Assembly (NCBI GenBank): GCA_017617655.1
Contig: JAFZVU010000033.1
Location: forward strand, 1-35,828
Direction: 5' to 3'
Source: Bacteroidales bacterium
Lineage (GTDB): Bacteria > Bacteroidota > Bacteroidia > Bacteroidales > UBA932
DNA length: 35,828 bases
Below are positions 16,353-25,294 of this stretch, in pieces. Every line of letters begins with the position of its first letter. Position 1 is the first letter of the stretch. Position numbers and translations under genes: made by a program. The notes under the pieces are model-generated. The model was not told where the DNA came from. It did no database searches and saw only the letters and a program-made list of their open reading frames with translations.

Positions 16353-17015
16353 ATGAAACGCCTCCTGACATTATTCGTCGCCGCCGTCGCGATACTGTCA
16401 TTCACTTCATGCTCAAAAACCGTCCTTTTCAACGGCCGCAACCTCAAAGGCTGGGAGTTCTACCTCGACCCTGATGAATTCGGAGACCAGGTGCCCTTCG
16501 AGACTGTCTTCCGCACCACGAAAGACAAGGAAGTAGTCGTCATGGGCAAGCCCTTCGGCTACATGAGGACAGATAAGCCCTATTCCAACTACCATCTTCA
16601 TGTAGAGTATTATTTTCCGGAAGAGCCGGGCAACAGCGGACTGTTCGTCAACGCCCAGGTTCCGCCCGACAAGAAATGGCCGCCCTGTCTCGAGAACCAG
16701 CTCTCGGCCAACAACGCCGGAGACATGCTGATGATAGGCGGCACCGACTGCGACCAGATCACTGACGAAATCCGCGCCCAGGCGAAAGAGCGCGGCCGCA
16801 GCCCCTACCTCAAGAAGAAAGAAGCCCCTTCTGACTACATCATAGCAGAATGGAACGAAGTGGACGTCTTTTGCGAAGGCAATCACATCACCACGTATGT
16901 AAACGGGGTGCTGCAGAACGAATGCACCGGCTTCACATACGACAGCGGATATATATGCCTCCAGAGCGAAGGCTATCCGATAGTATTCAGGAATATCTGG
17001 CTTAAAGAGTTGTAA
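16353..17015 (+). CDS. DUF1080 (3-keto-disaccharide hydrolase-like) lipoprotein
   Basis: A 220-residue protein with a lipoprotein signal (lipobox SFTSC, Cys20). The rest is a concanavalin-type beta-sandwich of the DUF1080/3-keto-disaccharide hydrolase family: it opens LFNGRNLKGWEFY, has NSGLFVNAQVPP in the middle, the WNEVDVFCEGNHITTYVNG strand pair, and ends GYICLQSEGYPIVFRNIWLKEL. Family members act on 3-keto glycosides or bind carbohydrates at the cell surface. No 3-keto-glycoside dehydrogenase gene is nearby, so its substrate is unclear. Confidence 0.88.
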   Translation: MKRLLTLFVAAVAILSFTSCSKTVLFNGRNLKGWEFYLDPDEFGDQVPFETVFRTTKDKEVVVMGKPFGYMRTDKPYSNYHLHVEYYFPEEPGNSGLFVNAQVPPDKKWPPCLENQLSANNAGDMLMIGGTDCDQITDEIRAQAKERGRSPYLKKKEAPSDYIIAEWNEVDVFCEGNHITTYVNGVLQNECTGFTYDSGYICLQSEGYPIVFRNIWLKEL

Positions 17016-17040
17016 TAGCTCTTTACAGACAGAATTGACG

Positions 17041-17071
17041 CAGGGCCCGCCTCTATCTGAGAGCGGCCCTG
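17041..17071 (+). terminator. Hairpin terminator after the DUF1080 gene
   Basis: CAGGGCC (17041-17047) pairs with GGCCCTG (17065-17071), with an inner CTCT/AGAG stem (17051-17054 with 17060-17063). The tail TGTTTGTTTTC is moderately T-rich on the plus strand. The 3' half lies within the last codons of the convergent pheT gene. Confidence 0.6.
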
Positions 17072-19512
17072 TGTTTGTTTTCGAACGCGCCCAGTATCTT
17101 GGCCATGATCCTTTCGACGTCGTTGTCGGTGAGGGTCTGGTCCGGATTCTGGATCACGAAGTTAAGCGCATACTGCTTCTTGCCTGCAGGAATCTTGTCG
17201 CCACGATAGACGTCGAAGAGCGACACGTTCTTGAGCATCTGTTTTTCGGTCTGGAAAGCGGTTTTGCGAAGCTCGCTGAAAGGAACGTTCTCGTCCAGGA
17301 GCAGGGCCAGGTCGCGGCGTACTTCCGGATAGCGGGGCATCTCTTTGTATTTGACCCTGTTGCGGCGTACTATTTCGAAGAGTACGGGCCATGATATCTC
17401 AGCGGAATAAACCTGCTGCTTGATGTCGAAGGCCTTCAGGAGTTTCTTAGAAACAGTGCCCAGGGTTGCGAAGGTCTTGCCCTGCAGCTTGTACTGCATT
17501 CCTTCGGCATAGAGGTCTTCCGGAGCGGGAACAGCTTCCAGTGAATAGAGGTCCATGCCCAGACGTTTGAGCAGAAGCTCGAGATAACCCTTCAGCAGGA
17601 AGAAGTTGCCTGCCGGCATCTCGTTGCGCCATGCCTTCTCGGCCGGAGAACTCATAAGCAGCACCATGCTGGTGTGCTCGCTGTAGTTGGCCAGGTTGTT
17701 GCCGCTGAGCGGATCATCTTCTTTGGCGCGGTAGCTGTAGACGTTACCTATTTCATAGAGCCTGAGGCTGTTGCACTGGCGTTTGATGTTGTAAGACACA
17801 ACCTCGAGGCCGCCGAACAGCAGGGTCTGGCGCATGCTGTCAAGGTCTGCGCTCAGAGGGTTAAGCAACTTCACGAGCTTTGACGAAGGATAGGTCTCCA
17901 TGTTGTCATAGTAAGAGCTCTTCGTCAGGGAGTTGTTCATTATCTCGATGAATCCGTTGTGGGTGAAGAAGTCAGAAACTTCCTTGCGGATCACCTCGTT
18001 GTCGGGATGGCTGGTGGGGCTCACTGAAACCCTCATGCCCTCGGGGAATTCGATGTTGTTATAGCCGTAGATACGGAGCACTTCCTCCACCACGTCGCAC
18101 TCGCGGGTGACATCCACCCTGTATGCGGGAACTGCCACGCGGCAGCCTTCGGCATTCTTTGAAAGGATTTCGAAGCCCATGTATGAGAGAATCTCGAGGA
18201 TCTTGTCTGCTCCGATCTTCTTGCCGATAAGAGACTCCATGCGGGCGAAGTTCAGATCCACCTCGGCCTTCTTGTGAACCTCGGGATAGAACTCCTGGAT
18301 GTCACCGACAATATGGCCGCCACCGAGCTCGGCGATAAGCATCGCAGCCCTCTTGGCAGCGTACATGCCGTTCTCTATATCGATGCCGCGCTCGTAGCGG
18401 AACGAAGCGTCGGTCTGTAGGGCATGTCTCTTGGAAGTCTTGCGGATATATACAGGGTTGAAATATGCGCACTCGAGGAATACGTCGCGAGTTGCCTCGG
18501 TAACGCCTGACTCGGCGCCGCCGAATACGCCTGCTATACACATAGGACCGTCGGCATTGGCGATAACCATATCCTCGGCGCTAAGAGTCCTCTCTACACC
18601 GTCCAGAGTGACTATCTTCTCCCCTTCCGCCGCCTTGCGCACGATCACCTTGCCACCTTTTATCTTAGAGATGTCGAACACGTGCAGAGGTTGGCACATC
18701 TCGTTCAGGATGAAGTTGGTAATGTCCACTACGTTGTTGATGGGATGCTGGCCGATGGCGTTCAGACGGTCGCGCAGCCAGTCGGGAGAAGGACCTACCT
18801 TCACGTCCTTTATGGTGATGCCGATATATCTCGGAGCTCCGTCGGGGTTGACAACCTCAACGGGGATAGCCTCACCAGGCTCGGTCTGGAAGCCTTCCAC
18901 TGAAGGGAGGGTCCATTCTGCAGGAATGCCGTTCAGCTTGCAGTATGCGTAGAGGTCTCTTGCGGCGCCGATGTGTGACGCGCCGTCGATACGGTTGGGA
19001 GTAAGACCTATCTCATATACAGTGTCGCTCTTGAGGTTGAGGGCCACCTTTGCAGGAGTACCCGGGACGGCAGAATCGTCGAGCACCATGATGCCCGAGT
19101 GGTCTTCGCCTATACCAAGCTCATCCTCGGCGCAGATCATGCCGAAGCTCTCCACTCCGCGGATCTTGGACTTCTTGAGCTTGAGTTCCTCGCCATGGAT
19201 GCTGACCAGTTTCGTACCTACGGTAGCCAGAAGCACCTTCTGTCCTGCAGCAACGTTCGGAGCGCCGCAAACCACTTGAAGCGGTTCGCCCTGACCGATG
19301 TCAAGCTTGGTAACATGCAGGTGGTCGGAATCCGGGTGCTCAACGCACTCCAGCACATGGGCCACAAACACACCCTCAAGCCCTCCGGGGATCTGTTCTA
19401 CGGTTTCAACATGCTCGACCTCGAGGCCGGTGGAAGTCAGTATTTCAGCAACTTTCTCGGGTTGAAGGTCGAACTTCAAATAATCTTTCAGCCAATTGTA
19501 CGAAACAGTCAT
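17053..19512 (-). CDS. pheT: Phenylalanyl-tRNA synthetase beta subunit
   Basis: An 819-residue subunit of the alpha2-beta2 enzyme, normal length for the long bacterial form. Domains in order: a tRNA-binding OB fold (about 40-150, with GLEGVFVAHVLE and CGAPNVAAGQKV), B3/B4 editing region (about 210-390; NPDGAPRYIGI, GGAESGVTE), B5 (about 410-475), the catalytic-like core and the C-terminal ferredoxin-fold anticodon-binding domain (YKEMPRYPEVRRDLALL). It starts 1 base after ftsY. pheS is not in the window. Confidence 0.97.
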   Translation of the reverse strand: MTVSYNWLKDYLKFDLQPEKVAEILTSTGLEVEHVETVEQIPGGLEGVFVAHVLECVEHPDSDHLHVTKLDIGQGEPLQVVCGAPNVAAGQKVLLATVGTKLVSIHGEELKLKKSKIRGVESFGMICAEDELGIGEDHSGIMVLDDSAVPGTPAKVALNLKSDTVYEIGLTPNRIDGASHIGAARDLYAYCKLNGIPAEWTLPSVEGFQTEPGEAIPVEVVNPDGAPRYIGITIKDVKVGPSPDWLRDRLNAIGQHPINNVVDITNFILNEMCQPLHVFDISKIKGGKVIVRKAAEGEKIVTLDGVERTLSAEDMVIANADGPMCIAGVFGGAESGVTEATRDVFLECAYFNPVYIRKTSKRHALQTDASFRYERGIDIENGMYAAKRAAMLIAELGGGHIVGDIQEFYPEVHKKAEVDLNFARMESLIGKKIGADKILEILSYMGFEILSKNAEGCRVAVPAYRVDVTRECDVVEEVLRIYGYNNIEFPEGMRVSVSPTSHPDNEVIRKEVSDFFTHNGFIEIMNNSLTKSSYYDNMETYPSSKLVKLLNPLSADLDSMRQTLLFGGLEVVSYNIKRQCNSLRLYEIGNVYSYRAKEDDPLSGNNLANYSEHTSMVLLMSSPAEKAWRNEMPAGNFFLLKGYLELLLKRLGMDLYSLEAVPAPEDLYAEGMQYKLQGKTFATLGTVSKKLLKAFDIKQQVYSAEISWPVLFEIVRRNRVKYKEMPRYPEVRRDLALLLDENVPFSELRKTAFQTEKQMLKNVSLFDVYRGDKIPAGKKQYALNFVIQNPDQTLTDNDVERIMAKILGAFENKHRAALR

Positions 19513-19513
19513 A

Positions 19514-20476
19514 TTATCCTTTGAATAATGATTCTACGAATTCTTTCTTGTCGAAGGGGCGCAGGTCTTCTATCTTCTCTCCTACGCCGATAAGTTTGAT
19601 GGGGATCTGGAACTGGTCGCTGATGCCGATCACCACGCCGCCCTTGGCGGTGCCGTCGAGCTTGGTGACAGCAAGCGAAGTGACATCAGTGGCGCGGGTG
19701 AACTCCTTGGCCTGGTTGAAGCCGTTCTGGCCGGTGGAGCCGTCGATAACCAGCATCACCTCATGAGGAGCATCGGGAACCACCTTGCGCATGACATTGC
19801 GGATCTTGGTGAGCTCATTCATCAGGTTGATCTTGTTGTGGAGACGGCCGGCGGTGTCGATAATAACCACGTCGGCATCCTTGGCAACTGCGCTCTTGAC
19901 GGTGTCGAAAGCGACGCTGGCAGGGTCGCTGCCCATCTGCTGCTTCACTATCTCGACTCCGGCACGTTCGGCCCAGATGGTAAGCTGGTCAACAGCGGCG
20001 GCACGGAAAGTGTCGGCTGCACCGAGGATTACCTTCTTGCCTTCGCCCTTGAGCTGGGCTGCAAGCTTGCCGATGGTGGTGGTCTTGCCCACTCCGTTGA
20101 CGCCTACGACCATTATCACATAAGGCTTGGCAGAAGAAAAATCGAAGATGTCCTCGCTGGCAGTCTCGCCGGCGCAGAGCATGTCTTCGATCTCCTCGCA
20201 GAGGATCTTGTTGAGCTCGTCGCTGCCCAGGAACTTGTCGCGGGCGACTCTTGCTTCGAGACGCTCGATTATCTTCATGGTGGTGTCAGCTCCGACATCG
20301 GAAGCTATCAGAGCCTCCTCGATAGAGTCGAGCACGTCGGCGTCTACCACCGACTTGCCCATCAGAGCGTGCGACACCTTGTCGAAGAAAGAGCGGCGGG
20401 TCTTGCCGAGACCTTCGTCGAGCGATTTTTGCTGCTCAGTTTCTTCCTGTTTGTTTCTTCTGAAAAAAAGCCCCAT
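19514..20476 (-). CDS. ftsY: Signal recognition particle receptor FtsY
   Basis: A 320-residue SRP GTPase receptor. I chose the ATG at 20476 (MGLFFRRNKQ), because a longer in-frame start at 20506 would lie upstream of the predicted transcription start. The short basic/acidic N-terminus replaces the long acidic A domain of E. coli. The N domain (about 25-105) precedes the G domain with G1 GVNGVGKTTTIGKLA, DTFRAAA (I-box), DTAGR (G3) and TKLDGTAKGG (G4). It targets nascent membrane proteins to the translocon. Cotranscribed with pheT. Confidence 0.96.
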   Translation of the reverse strand: MGLFFRRNKQEETEQQKSLDEGLGKTRRSFFDKVSHALMGKSVVDADVLDSIEEALIASDVGADTTMKIIERLEARVARDKFLGSDELNKILCEEIEDMLCAGETASEDIFDFSSAKPYVIMVVGVNGVGKTTTIGKLAAQLKGEGKKVILGAADTFRAAAVDQLTIWAERAGVEIVKQQMGSDPASVAFDTVKSAVAKDADVVIIDTAGRLHNKINLMNELTKIRNVMRKVVPDAPHEVMLVIDGSTGQNGFNQAKEFTRATDVTSLAVTKLDGTAKGGVVIGISDQFQIPIKLIGVGEKIEDLRPFDKKEFVESLFKG

Positions 20477-20495
20477 CGTGTTATCTCTAATCGCG

Positions 20496-20503
20496 CAAAG
20501 ATA
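20496..20503 (-). promoter_or_regulatory. Predicted -7 promoter element for ftsY-pheT
   Basis: On the minus strand it reads TATCTTTG, a perfect TAnnTTTG, in the 33-base gap after hisIE. The predicted start near 20492 leaves a 16-base leader to the chosen ATG. No -33 match. It would uncouple ftsY from the histidine operon. Confidence 0.6.
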
Positions 20504-20509
20504 CAAAAG

Positions 20510-21115
20510 TTAATCTTTTTTGTGCCTTTTTGCGAGCTCTTCTTCGAGGTCTTCTATACCCATTCCCATCTGCTCGCAGAGCACGAGGAGGTGATACACC
20601 AGGTCGCCGGCTTCGTAGAGGAAACGCTCCTTGTTGCCATCCACAGCCTCGATCACTGTCTCGACGGCCTCCTCTCCCACTTTCTGGGCGATCTTGTTGA
20701 CGCCTTTGGTGAAGAGATGAGTGGTGTATGAGCCTTCCGGCATGTCCTTGTGTCGCTGGCGGATGCAGGCCTGGAGGGTGCCCATGAAGCGTTCGTTCTC
20801 ACGGGTGTCGAAGCATGCGGTGGTGCCGCGGTGGCAGGTCGGTCCGTCGGGAATGGCCCTAACAAGCAGGGTGTCCATGTCGCAGTCGGGATACATCGCA
20901 ACCACGTTCAGGAAATTGCCGCTGGTCTCGCCCTTGGTCCACAGGCACTGGCGGCTGCGGCTGAAGAAGGTCACTTTGCCTTCGGCAACGGTCTTGTCGA
21001 AAGCCTCGCGGTTCATGTAGCCGAGCATGAGCACCTTGAGGGTGTTGTCGTCCTGGACTATGACTGGCAGCAGGCCGTCTGCGCATTTATCGAGTTTAAA
21101 ATCGTCAAAGGTCAT
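20510..21115 (-). CDS. hisIE: Bifunctional phosphoribosyl-AMP cyclohydrolase / phosphoribosyl-ATP pyrophosphatase
   Basis: A 201-residue fusion catalysing steps 2 and 3 of histidine synthesis. The HisI domain (about 1-115) has [29 protein letters not shown] and the metal-binding DCDMDTLL and CH.. residues. The HisE domain (about 118-201) has the pyrophosphatase helices with [11 protein letters not shown] and [10 protein letters not shown]. The fusion is usual in Bacteroidota. Last gene of the his operon; its start overlaps the hisF stop by 4 bases. Confidence 0.96.
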   Translation of the reverse strand: MTFDDFKLDKCADGLLPVIVQDDNTLKVLMLGYMNREAFDKTVAEGKVTFFSRSRQCLWTKGETSGNFLNVVAMYPDCDMDTLLVRAIPDGPTCHRGTTACFDTRENERFMGTLQACIRQRHKDMPEGSYTTHLFTKGVNKIAQKVGEEAVETVIEAVDGNKERFLYEAGDLVYHLLVLCEQMGMGIEDLEEELAKRHKKD

Positions 21116-21867
21116 ATTCTTACTGGTATATTTAGTTTTTTCAATTCACGTTTGAGGTCCGGGATGCGGATTTCTCCCAGATGGAAGATGCTGGCCGCAA
21201 GAGCGGCGTCTGCACAGCCTTCGCCAAGCACGTCGGCGATGTGCTGTATGCAGCCGGCGCCTCCTGAGGCTATTACGGGGATGCTCAGAAGACGGTTCAG
21301 CTCGCGGTAGGTCTCCAGCGGATAGCCAGCCTTCGTACCGTCGTGGTCCATCGAGGTGAACAGCAGTTCGCCCGCCCCGCGCTCCTGCGCCTCGTGGGCC
21401 CAGCTGAAGAGCTCCTTGTCGGTGGGGTATTTGCCGCCGTGGGTGGTGGCCATCCAGCGGCCGTCCACGTGCCGGGCATCTATCGCAATCACGACGAACT
21501 GGCTTCCGTACTTCGAAGCAATATCGCTTATAAGCTGAGGGTTCTTTATGGCCGCGGTGTTGACGCTGATTTTGTCGGCGCCTGCGTCCAGCAGCCTCGC
21601 AGCGTCATCCACACTGCTTATGCCTCCGCCCACCGTAAAGGGGATGTTGATGGCCAAGGCTATCTTCTCCACCAGGGAGGAGAAGGTCCGGCGGCCTTCG
21701 AAGGTGGCGCTTATGTCGAGGTAGACCAGCTCGTCGGCTCCTTCGTCGCTGTAGCGGCGGCCGAGCTCAACGGCGTCGCCCACGTCCCTCAGCGAGACGA
21801 AGTTGACGCCCTTGACGGTGCGGCCGTCCTTGACGTCGAGACAGGGGATTATGCGTTTAGCGACCAT
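21112..21867 (-). CDS. hisF: Imidazole glycerol phosphate synthase cyclase subunit
   Basis: A 251-residue TIM barrel. It pairs with HisH, using ammonia from glutamine to make imidazole glycerol phosphate and AICAR. The catalytic Asp is in [15 protein letters not shown], and the second in IAIDARHV. The phosphate loops GGG and ASGGAG are present. It overlaps hisA by 19 bases and hisIE by 4. Confidence 0.97.
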   Translation of the reverse strand: MVAKRIIPCLDVKDGRTVKGVNFVSLRDVGDAVELGRRYSDEGADELVYLDISATFEGRRTFSSLVEKIALAINIPFTVGGGISSVDDAARLLDAGADKISVNTAAIKNPQLISDIASKYGSQFVVIAIDARHVDGRWMATTHGGKYPTDKELFSWAHEAQERGAGELLFTSMDHDGTKAGYPLETYRELNRLLSIPVIASGGAGCIQHIADVLGEGCADAALAASIFHLGEIRIPDLKRELKKLNIPVRI

Positions 21868-22574
21868 CGTTCCAAGTCTTTTAATGTTATGCGGCCTTCG
21901 TAGATCGCCTTGCCGACAATCACCTTGCGCAGGCCGGATTCATCCAGCTTCTCTATATCCTCCATGCCGCTGATGCCGCCGCTGACCGTGATATCGATGG
22001 CGTCATAGCACTGCTGGAGGTCTTTGTAGAGTTCGAAGGCAGGGCCCTGCAGCATGCCGTCCTTGCTGATGTCGGTGCAGATCACATTGTCCAGCCCGTC
22101 GCCGGCGAACATGTCGATGAGTTCTTCTATGCCCAGTTCTGTCTCCGCCAGCCAGCCGTTCACCGCCACCTTGCCGTCCCTTATGTCAGCTCCCAGGATC
22201 ACCTTCGGTCCGTAGCCCAGCAGCCATTCGCGGAACAGCTCCGGTTTCAGCGCAGCCACACTGCCGCAGATACCGTAGGTAGCGCCGCTGTCGAACACGC
22301 TCCGCAGCGCATCGAGGCTCTTGATGCCTCCTCCCCACTCTATCTCCATCTCAGTCCTGGAAGCCAGCAGCTCCAGTACCTTCAGGTTCGCTGGCTTGCT
22401 CTGTTTGGCCCCGTCGAGGTCCACCAGATGCAGGCGGGTAATACCGGCATCCTGGAAGGCCAGAGCCATGTCCAGAGGCTTGGCGTCATACACCTTGCTG
22501 CGGCCGTAGTCGCCCTGGCTCAGGCGTACGCAGCGCCCTTCAATTATATCTATTGCCGGAATTATCTGTATCAT
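21849..22574 (-). CDS. hisA: Phosphoribosylformimino-AICAR ribotide isomerase
   Basis: A 241-residue TIM-barrel isomerase homologous to HisF. The catalytic Asp is in [19 protein letters not shown], and the second acid in CTDISKDGM. The phosphate-binding loops WGGGIKS and SGGISG are visible. Its start overlaps the hisH stop by 4 bases. Confidence 0.97.
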   Translation of the reverse strand: MIQIIPAIDIIEGRCVRLSQGDYGRSKVYDAKPLDMALAFQDAGITRLHLVDLDGAKQSKPANLKVLELLASRTEMEIEWGGGIKSLDALRSVFDSGATYGICGSVAALKPELFREWLLGYGPKVILGADIRDGKVAVNGWLAETELGIEELIDMFAGDGLDNVICTDISKDGMLQGPAFELYKDLQQCYDAIDITVSGGISGMEDIEKLDESGLRKVIVGKAIYEGRITLKDLERWSLNA

Positions 22575-23158
22575 AGCTCCAGGAAGTTCTTGATTATTGC
22601 AGCCCCAACCTCACCGCTCTTCTCGGGGTGGAACTGGGTGCCGTAGAAATTGCCGCGGGCCAGCGCGCCGCTGAAAGCCACTCCGTGAGTCGTGGTGGCA
22701 ATAGTGTCGCCGCATAGCTGCGGATAGAATGAATGCACGTAATACACAAAGCTGTCTTCCTTGAGGCCCTTGAACAGATCAGTCTTCAGGCCGCTGATGG
22801 AGTTCCAGCCCATGTGGGGAATCTTGAGGCCTTCGGCGGGTTTGAAACGCACCACATCGGTGTCGAATATGCCCATGCAGGCTACGTCGCCCTCCTCGGA
22901 GCGGCGGCACATCAGCTGCAGCCCCACGCAGATTCCCAGCACCGGCTGAGCCAGGGTCGGGATGAACTCCGCCAGGCCGCAATCCTTCAGGGCCGCCATT
23001 GCGCAGGAAGCGTCACCCACCCCGGGCAGCACCACCTTGTCGGCCTTGCGCAGCAGCTCACAGTCGGCAGTAAGCACCGGCTCAACCACCCCTGCCCTGG
23101 TCAGGGCATTGACGACAGAACGGATGTTGCCCACACCGTAATCTACTATCGCTATCAT
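22571..23158 (-). CDS. hisH: Imidazole glycerol phosphate synthase glutamine amidotransferase subunit
   Basis: A 195-residue class I glutamine amidotransferase. The nucleophile Cys is in GICVGLQLM, and the catalytic His-Glu pair in GTQFHPEKSG. It opens IAIVDYGVGNIRSV, typical of HisH. It supplies ammonia to HisF. Overlaps hisB by 4 bases. Confidence 0.97.
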   Translation of the reverse strand: MIAIVDYGVGNIRSVVNALTRAGVVEPVLTADCELLRKADKVVLPGVGDASCAMAALKDCGLAEFIPTLAQPVLGICVGLQLMCRRSEEGDVACMGIFDTDVVRFKPAEGLKIPHMGWNSISGLKTDLFKGLKEDSFVYYVHSFYPQLCGDTIATTTHGVAFSGALARGNFYGTQFHPEKSGEVGAAIIKNFLEL

Positions 23159-24267
23159 AACAGCCCCTTGCTGCTCGGCAGCTCGTAATTGAACGGAATA
23201 TGCGCCACGGCGCTTCTCAGGCAGCGTGCGAAAGCCTTGAAGACCGCTTCTGCCAGATGGTGATTGTTCTCGCCTGTGGCTTTAATGTGCAGGTTGCACT
23301 GCATGGCAGCAGTAAGAGATGAGAAGAAATGCTTGAACATCTCCGTGGGAGTGTCGCCTACATATTCTCTGGTGAACTTGACGTCCCAGGCGAAGTCTAT
23401 GCGACCGCCGAGGTCCATCAGCACTATAGCGTCGCACTCGTCCATGGGGAGAGCGAAGCCGTAGCGGCCAATGCCCGCCTTGTCGCCGAGGGCCTTGCTT
23501 ATGGCAGTGCCGAGAGCTATGGCCACATCTTCCATGGTGTGGTGCTCATCCACCTCCAGGTCTCCTTTCGCAGCGATCTGCAGGCTGACTCCGCCGTGAT
23601 GCGCTATCTGATCCAGCATGTGGTCGAAGAACTTGAGACCAGTGTCGACGCTGCTCTCAAGCCTTCCGTCAAGGTCCACGGTGACGCTTATCTGTGTCTC
23701 TTTGGTGTTGCGCACAACTGTCGCCACGCGGCTGCCGCGCCTCAGGTATTCGGCCACATCGGCCCAGCTGCGGGCGGTGAAGTCAGCTTCAAGGCCGGCG
23801 CCCTTGCCTTCCACATCGAGCAGTATCGACTTGCAGCCCAGGTTCCTGGCCAACTGCAAGTCGGTGGCGCGGTCGCCTATCACATAGCTTTGAGCCAGGT
23901 CATAGTCGCCTGCCAGGTATTTGCCGAACATTCCGATGCCCGGCTTGCGGGTCGGAGCGTTCTCGACCGGAGTGGTAGGATCTATAAGCTCGTCGTCGAA
24001 GCGGATGCCTTCGCTGGCAAGCACCCTCTCCATCAGGCGGTGCGGCCCGATGAAATCGTCGTATGGGAAACTTGCAGTCCCGAGGCCGTCCTGGTTGCTG
24101 ACGAGCACCAGCTCGTAGTCCAGACCAGAGATGCTCTTAAGGGCGCTGATGGCGCCTTCGACGAACTCGAACTTGTCGAAGCTGTCGACCTGCTCGCTCG
24201 GCATCGGTTCTACCAGGATGGTGCCGTCGCGGTCGATGAAAAGGGCTTTCTTCTTATTGTCTGTCAT
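23155..24267 (-). CDS. hisB: Bifunctional histidinol-phosphatase / imidazoleglycerol-phosphate dehydratase
   Basis: A 370-residue fusion. The N-terminal HAD phosphatase (about 1-165) has the nucleophile motif FIDRDGT and VIGDRATD. The C-terminal dehydratase (about 180-370) has FDHMLDQIAHHG, the metal-binding DEHHTMED and a closing HH. The loop that binds zinc through Cys in E. coli HisB has no Cys here (DPTTPVENAPTRKPG); I recall the same in Bacteroides. The fusion means no separate phosphatase is needed. Overlaps hisC by 14 bases. Confidence 0.96.
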   Translation of the reverse strand: MTDNKKKALFIDRDGTILVEPMPSEQVDSFDKFEFVEGAISALKSISGLDYELVLVSNQDGLGTASFPYDDFIGPHRLMERVLASEGIRFDDELIDPTTPVENAPTRKPGIGMFGKYLAGDYDLAQSYVIGDRATDLQLARNLGCKSILLDVEGKGAGLEADFTARSWADVAEYLRRGSRVATVVRNTKETQISVTVDLDGRLESSVDTGLKFFDHMLDQIAHHGGVSLQIAAKGDLEVDEHHTMEDVAIALGTAISKALGDKAGIGRYGFALPMDECDAIVLMDLGGRIDFAWDVKFTREYVGDTPTEMFKHFFSSLTAAMQCNLHIKATGENNHHLAEAVFKAFARCLRSAVAHIPFNYELPSSKGLL

Positions 24268-25294
24268 AATCGCTTATGATTTCTATCAATTTCTTATTCT
24301 CGGCGGGGGTTCCGACGGTGATGCGCAGGCAGCCTTCGCAGCCCTTTGTAGTCGAGCGGTCCCTCACGATAAGCTCGTCAGCGATCAGGCGGTCATAGAG
24401 CTCGCGGGCCCGCGTAACCTTCACCAGCAGGAAGTTGGCGTCGCTGGGATACACCTTCTCCACGCAGCGGAACTTCGGCAGCTCGCGCTCCAGCATGTCG
24501 CGCTGCGCCTTGAGCTCCTCGATCTGGCCGGTAATGTCCTTCTCCAGATTCTTCTCGGCGAAGCCCAGAGTGTCGGTGCCGATATTGTAGGGGTATTTCA
24601 CCTGCTTGAAGATAGACACCACCTTCTCGTCTGCAATGGCGAGGCCCACACGGAGACCGGCCATTCCGTAGGCTTTCGACAAGGTCTGCAGCACAATCAG
24701 GTTGGGATATTTGTCGATATATGTCTTGAGACTGCCTTTGTCAGAGAAATCTACATAAGCCTCGTCAACCACTACCATTCCGTTGAAACGCTCCACCAGC
24801 TGCAGCAGCTGCTCCGGCTCGAATGCGTTCGCAGTGGGGTTGTTGGGCGAGCAGAGAAACATCAGCTTAGAGTGGCTGTCGGCAGCCGCCAGCAGCTCCT
24901 CCACCGGCAGTGAGAAATCCGGCCTTAGAGGCACGCTGCGGAACTCCACGTCATTTATCGCTGCGCAGACGCTGTACATGCCGTAACTGGGTGCAATTGA
25001 GATGGCGTTGTCGATGCGCGGCTCGCAGAACACGCGGTAGCACAGGTCGATGGCCTCGTCGCTGCCGTTGCCCATGAACAGACGCTCGGGCCTGATGCCC
25101 TTCAGCTCAGCTATGCGCGCGCGCACCTTCTCTTTTTGAGACGGCGAGGGGTAACGGTTCAGGCCGTTCTGATACGGGTTCTCGTTGGCATCCAGAAAGA
25201 TGCCCAGAGCGCCCTTGTACTCGTCCCTTGCGGTCGAATACGGTGTCAAACGGGCGATGTTGGCCCTCAGCAGACTCGTTATATCAGTCTTCAT
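24254..25294 (-). CDS. hisC: Histidinol-phosphate aminotransferase
   Basis: A 346-residue PLP aminotransferase of class I/II fold. Motifs: LDANENPY at the substrate entrance, NGSDEAIDL, the NPTA segment (CSPNNPTAN), VVVDEAYVDF, and the Schiff-base lysine in LQTLSKAYGMAGLRVG. A final R is in RITVGT. Its start overlaps the hisD stop by 11 bases. Confidence 0.96.
   Translation of the reverse strand: MKTDITSLLRANIARLTPYSTARDEYKGALGIFLDANENPYQNGLNRYPSPSQKEKVRARIAELKGIRPERLFMGNGSDEAIDLCYRVFCEPRIDNAISIAPSYGMYSVCAAINDVEFRSVPLRPDFSLPVEELLAAADSHSKLMFLCSPNNPTANAFEPEQLLQLVERFNGMVVVDEAYVDFSDKGSLKTYIDKYPNLIVLQTLSKAYGMAGLRVGLAIADEKVVSIFKQVKYPYNIGTDTLGFAEKNLEKDITGQIEELKAQRDMLERELPKFRCVEKVYPSDANFLLVKVTRARELYDRLIADELIVRDRSTTKGCEGCLRITVGTPAENKKLIEIISDYDRQ

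Noticed and set aside
19763-20731. 322-codon plus-strand open frame opposite ftsY/hisIE
   Set aside because: Antisense shadow of two well-conserved genes, caused by GC-biased codon positions; composition (His/Val/Leu-rich) is typical of such shadows.
23329-24279. 316-codon plus-strand open frame opposite hisB
   Set aside because: Shadow of hisB; no motif, no promoter, no start context.
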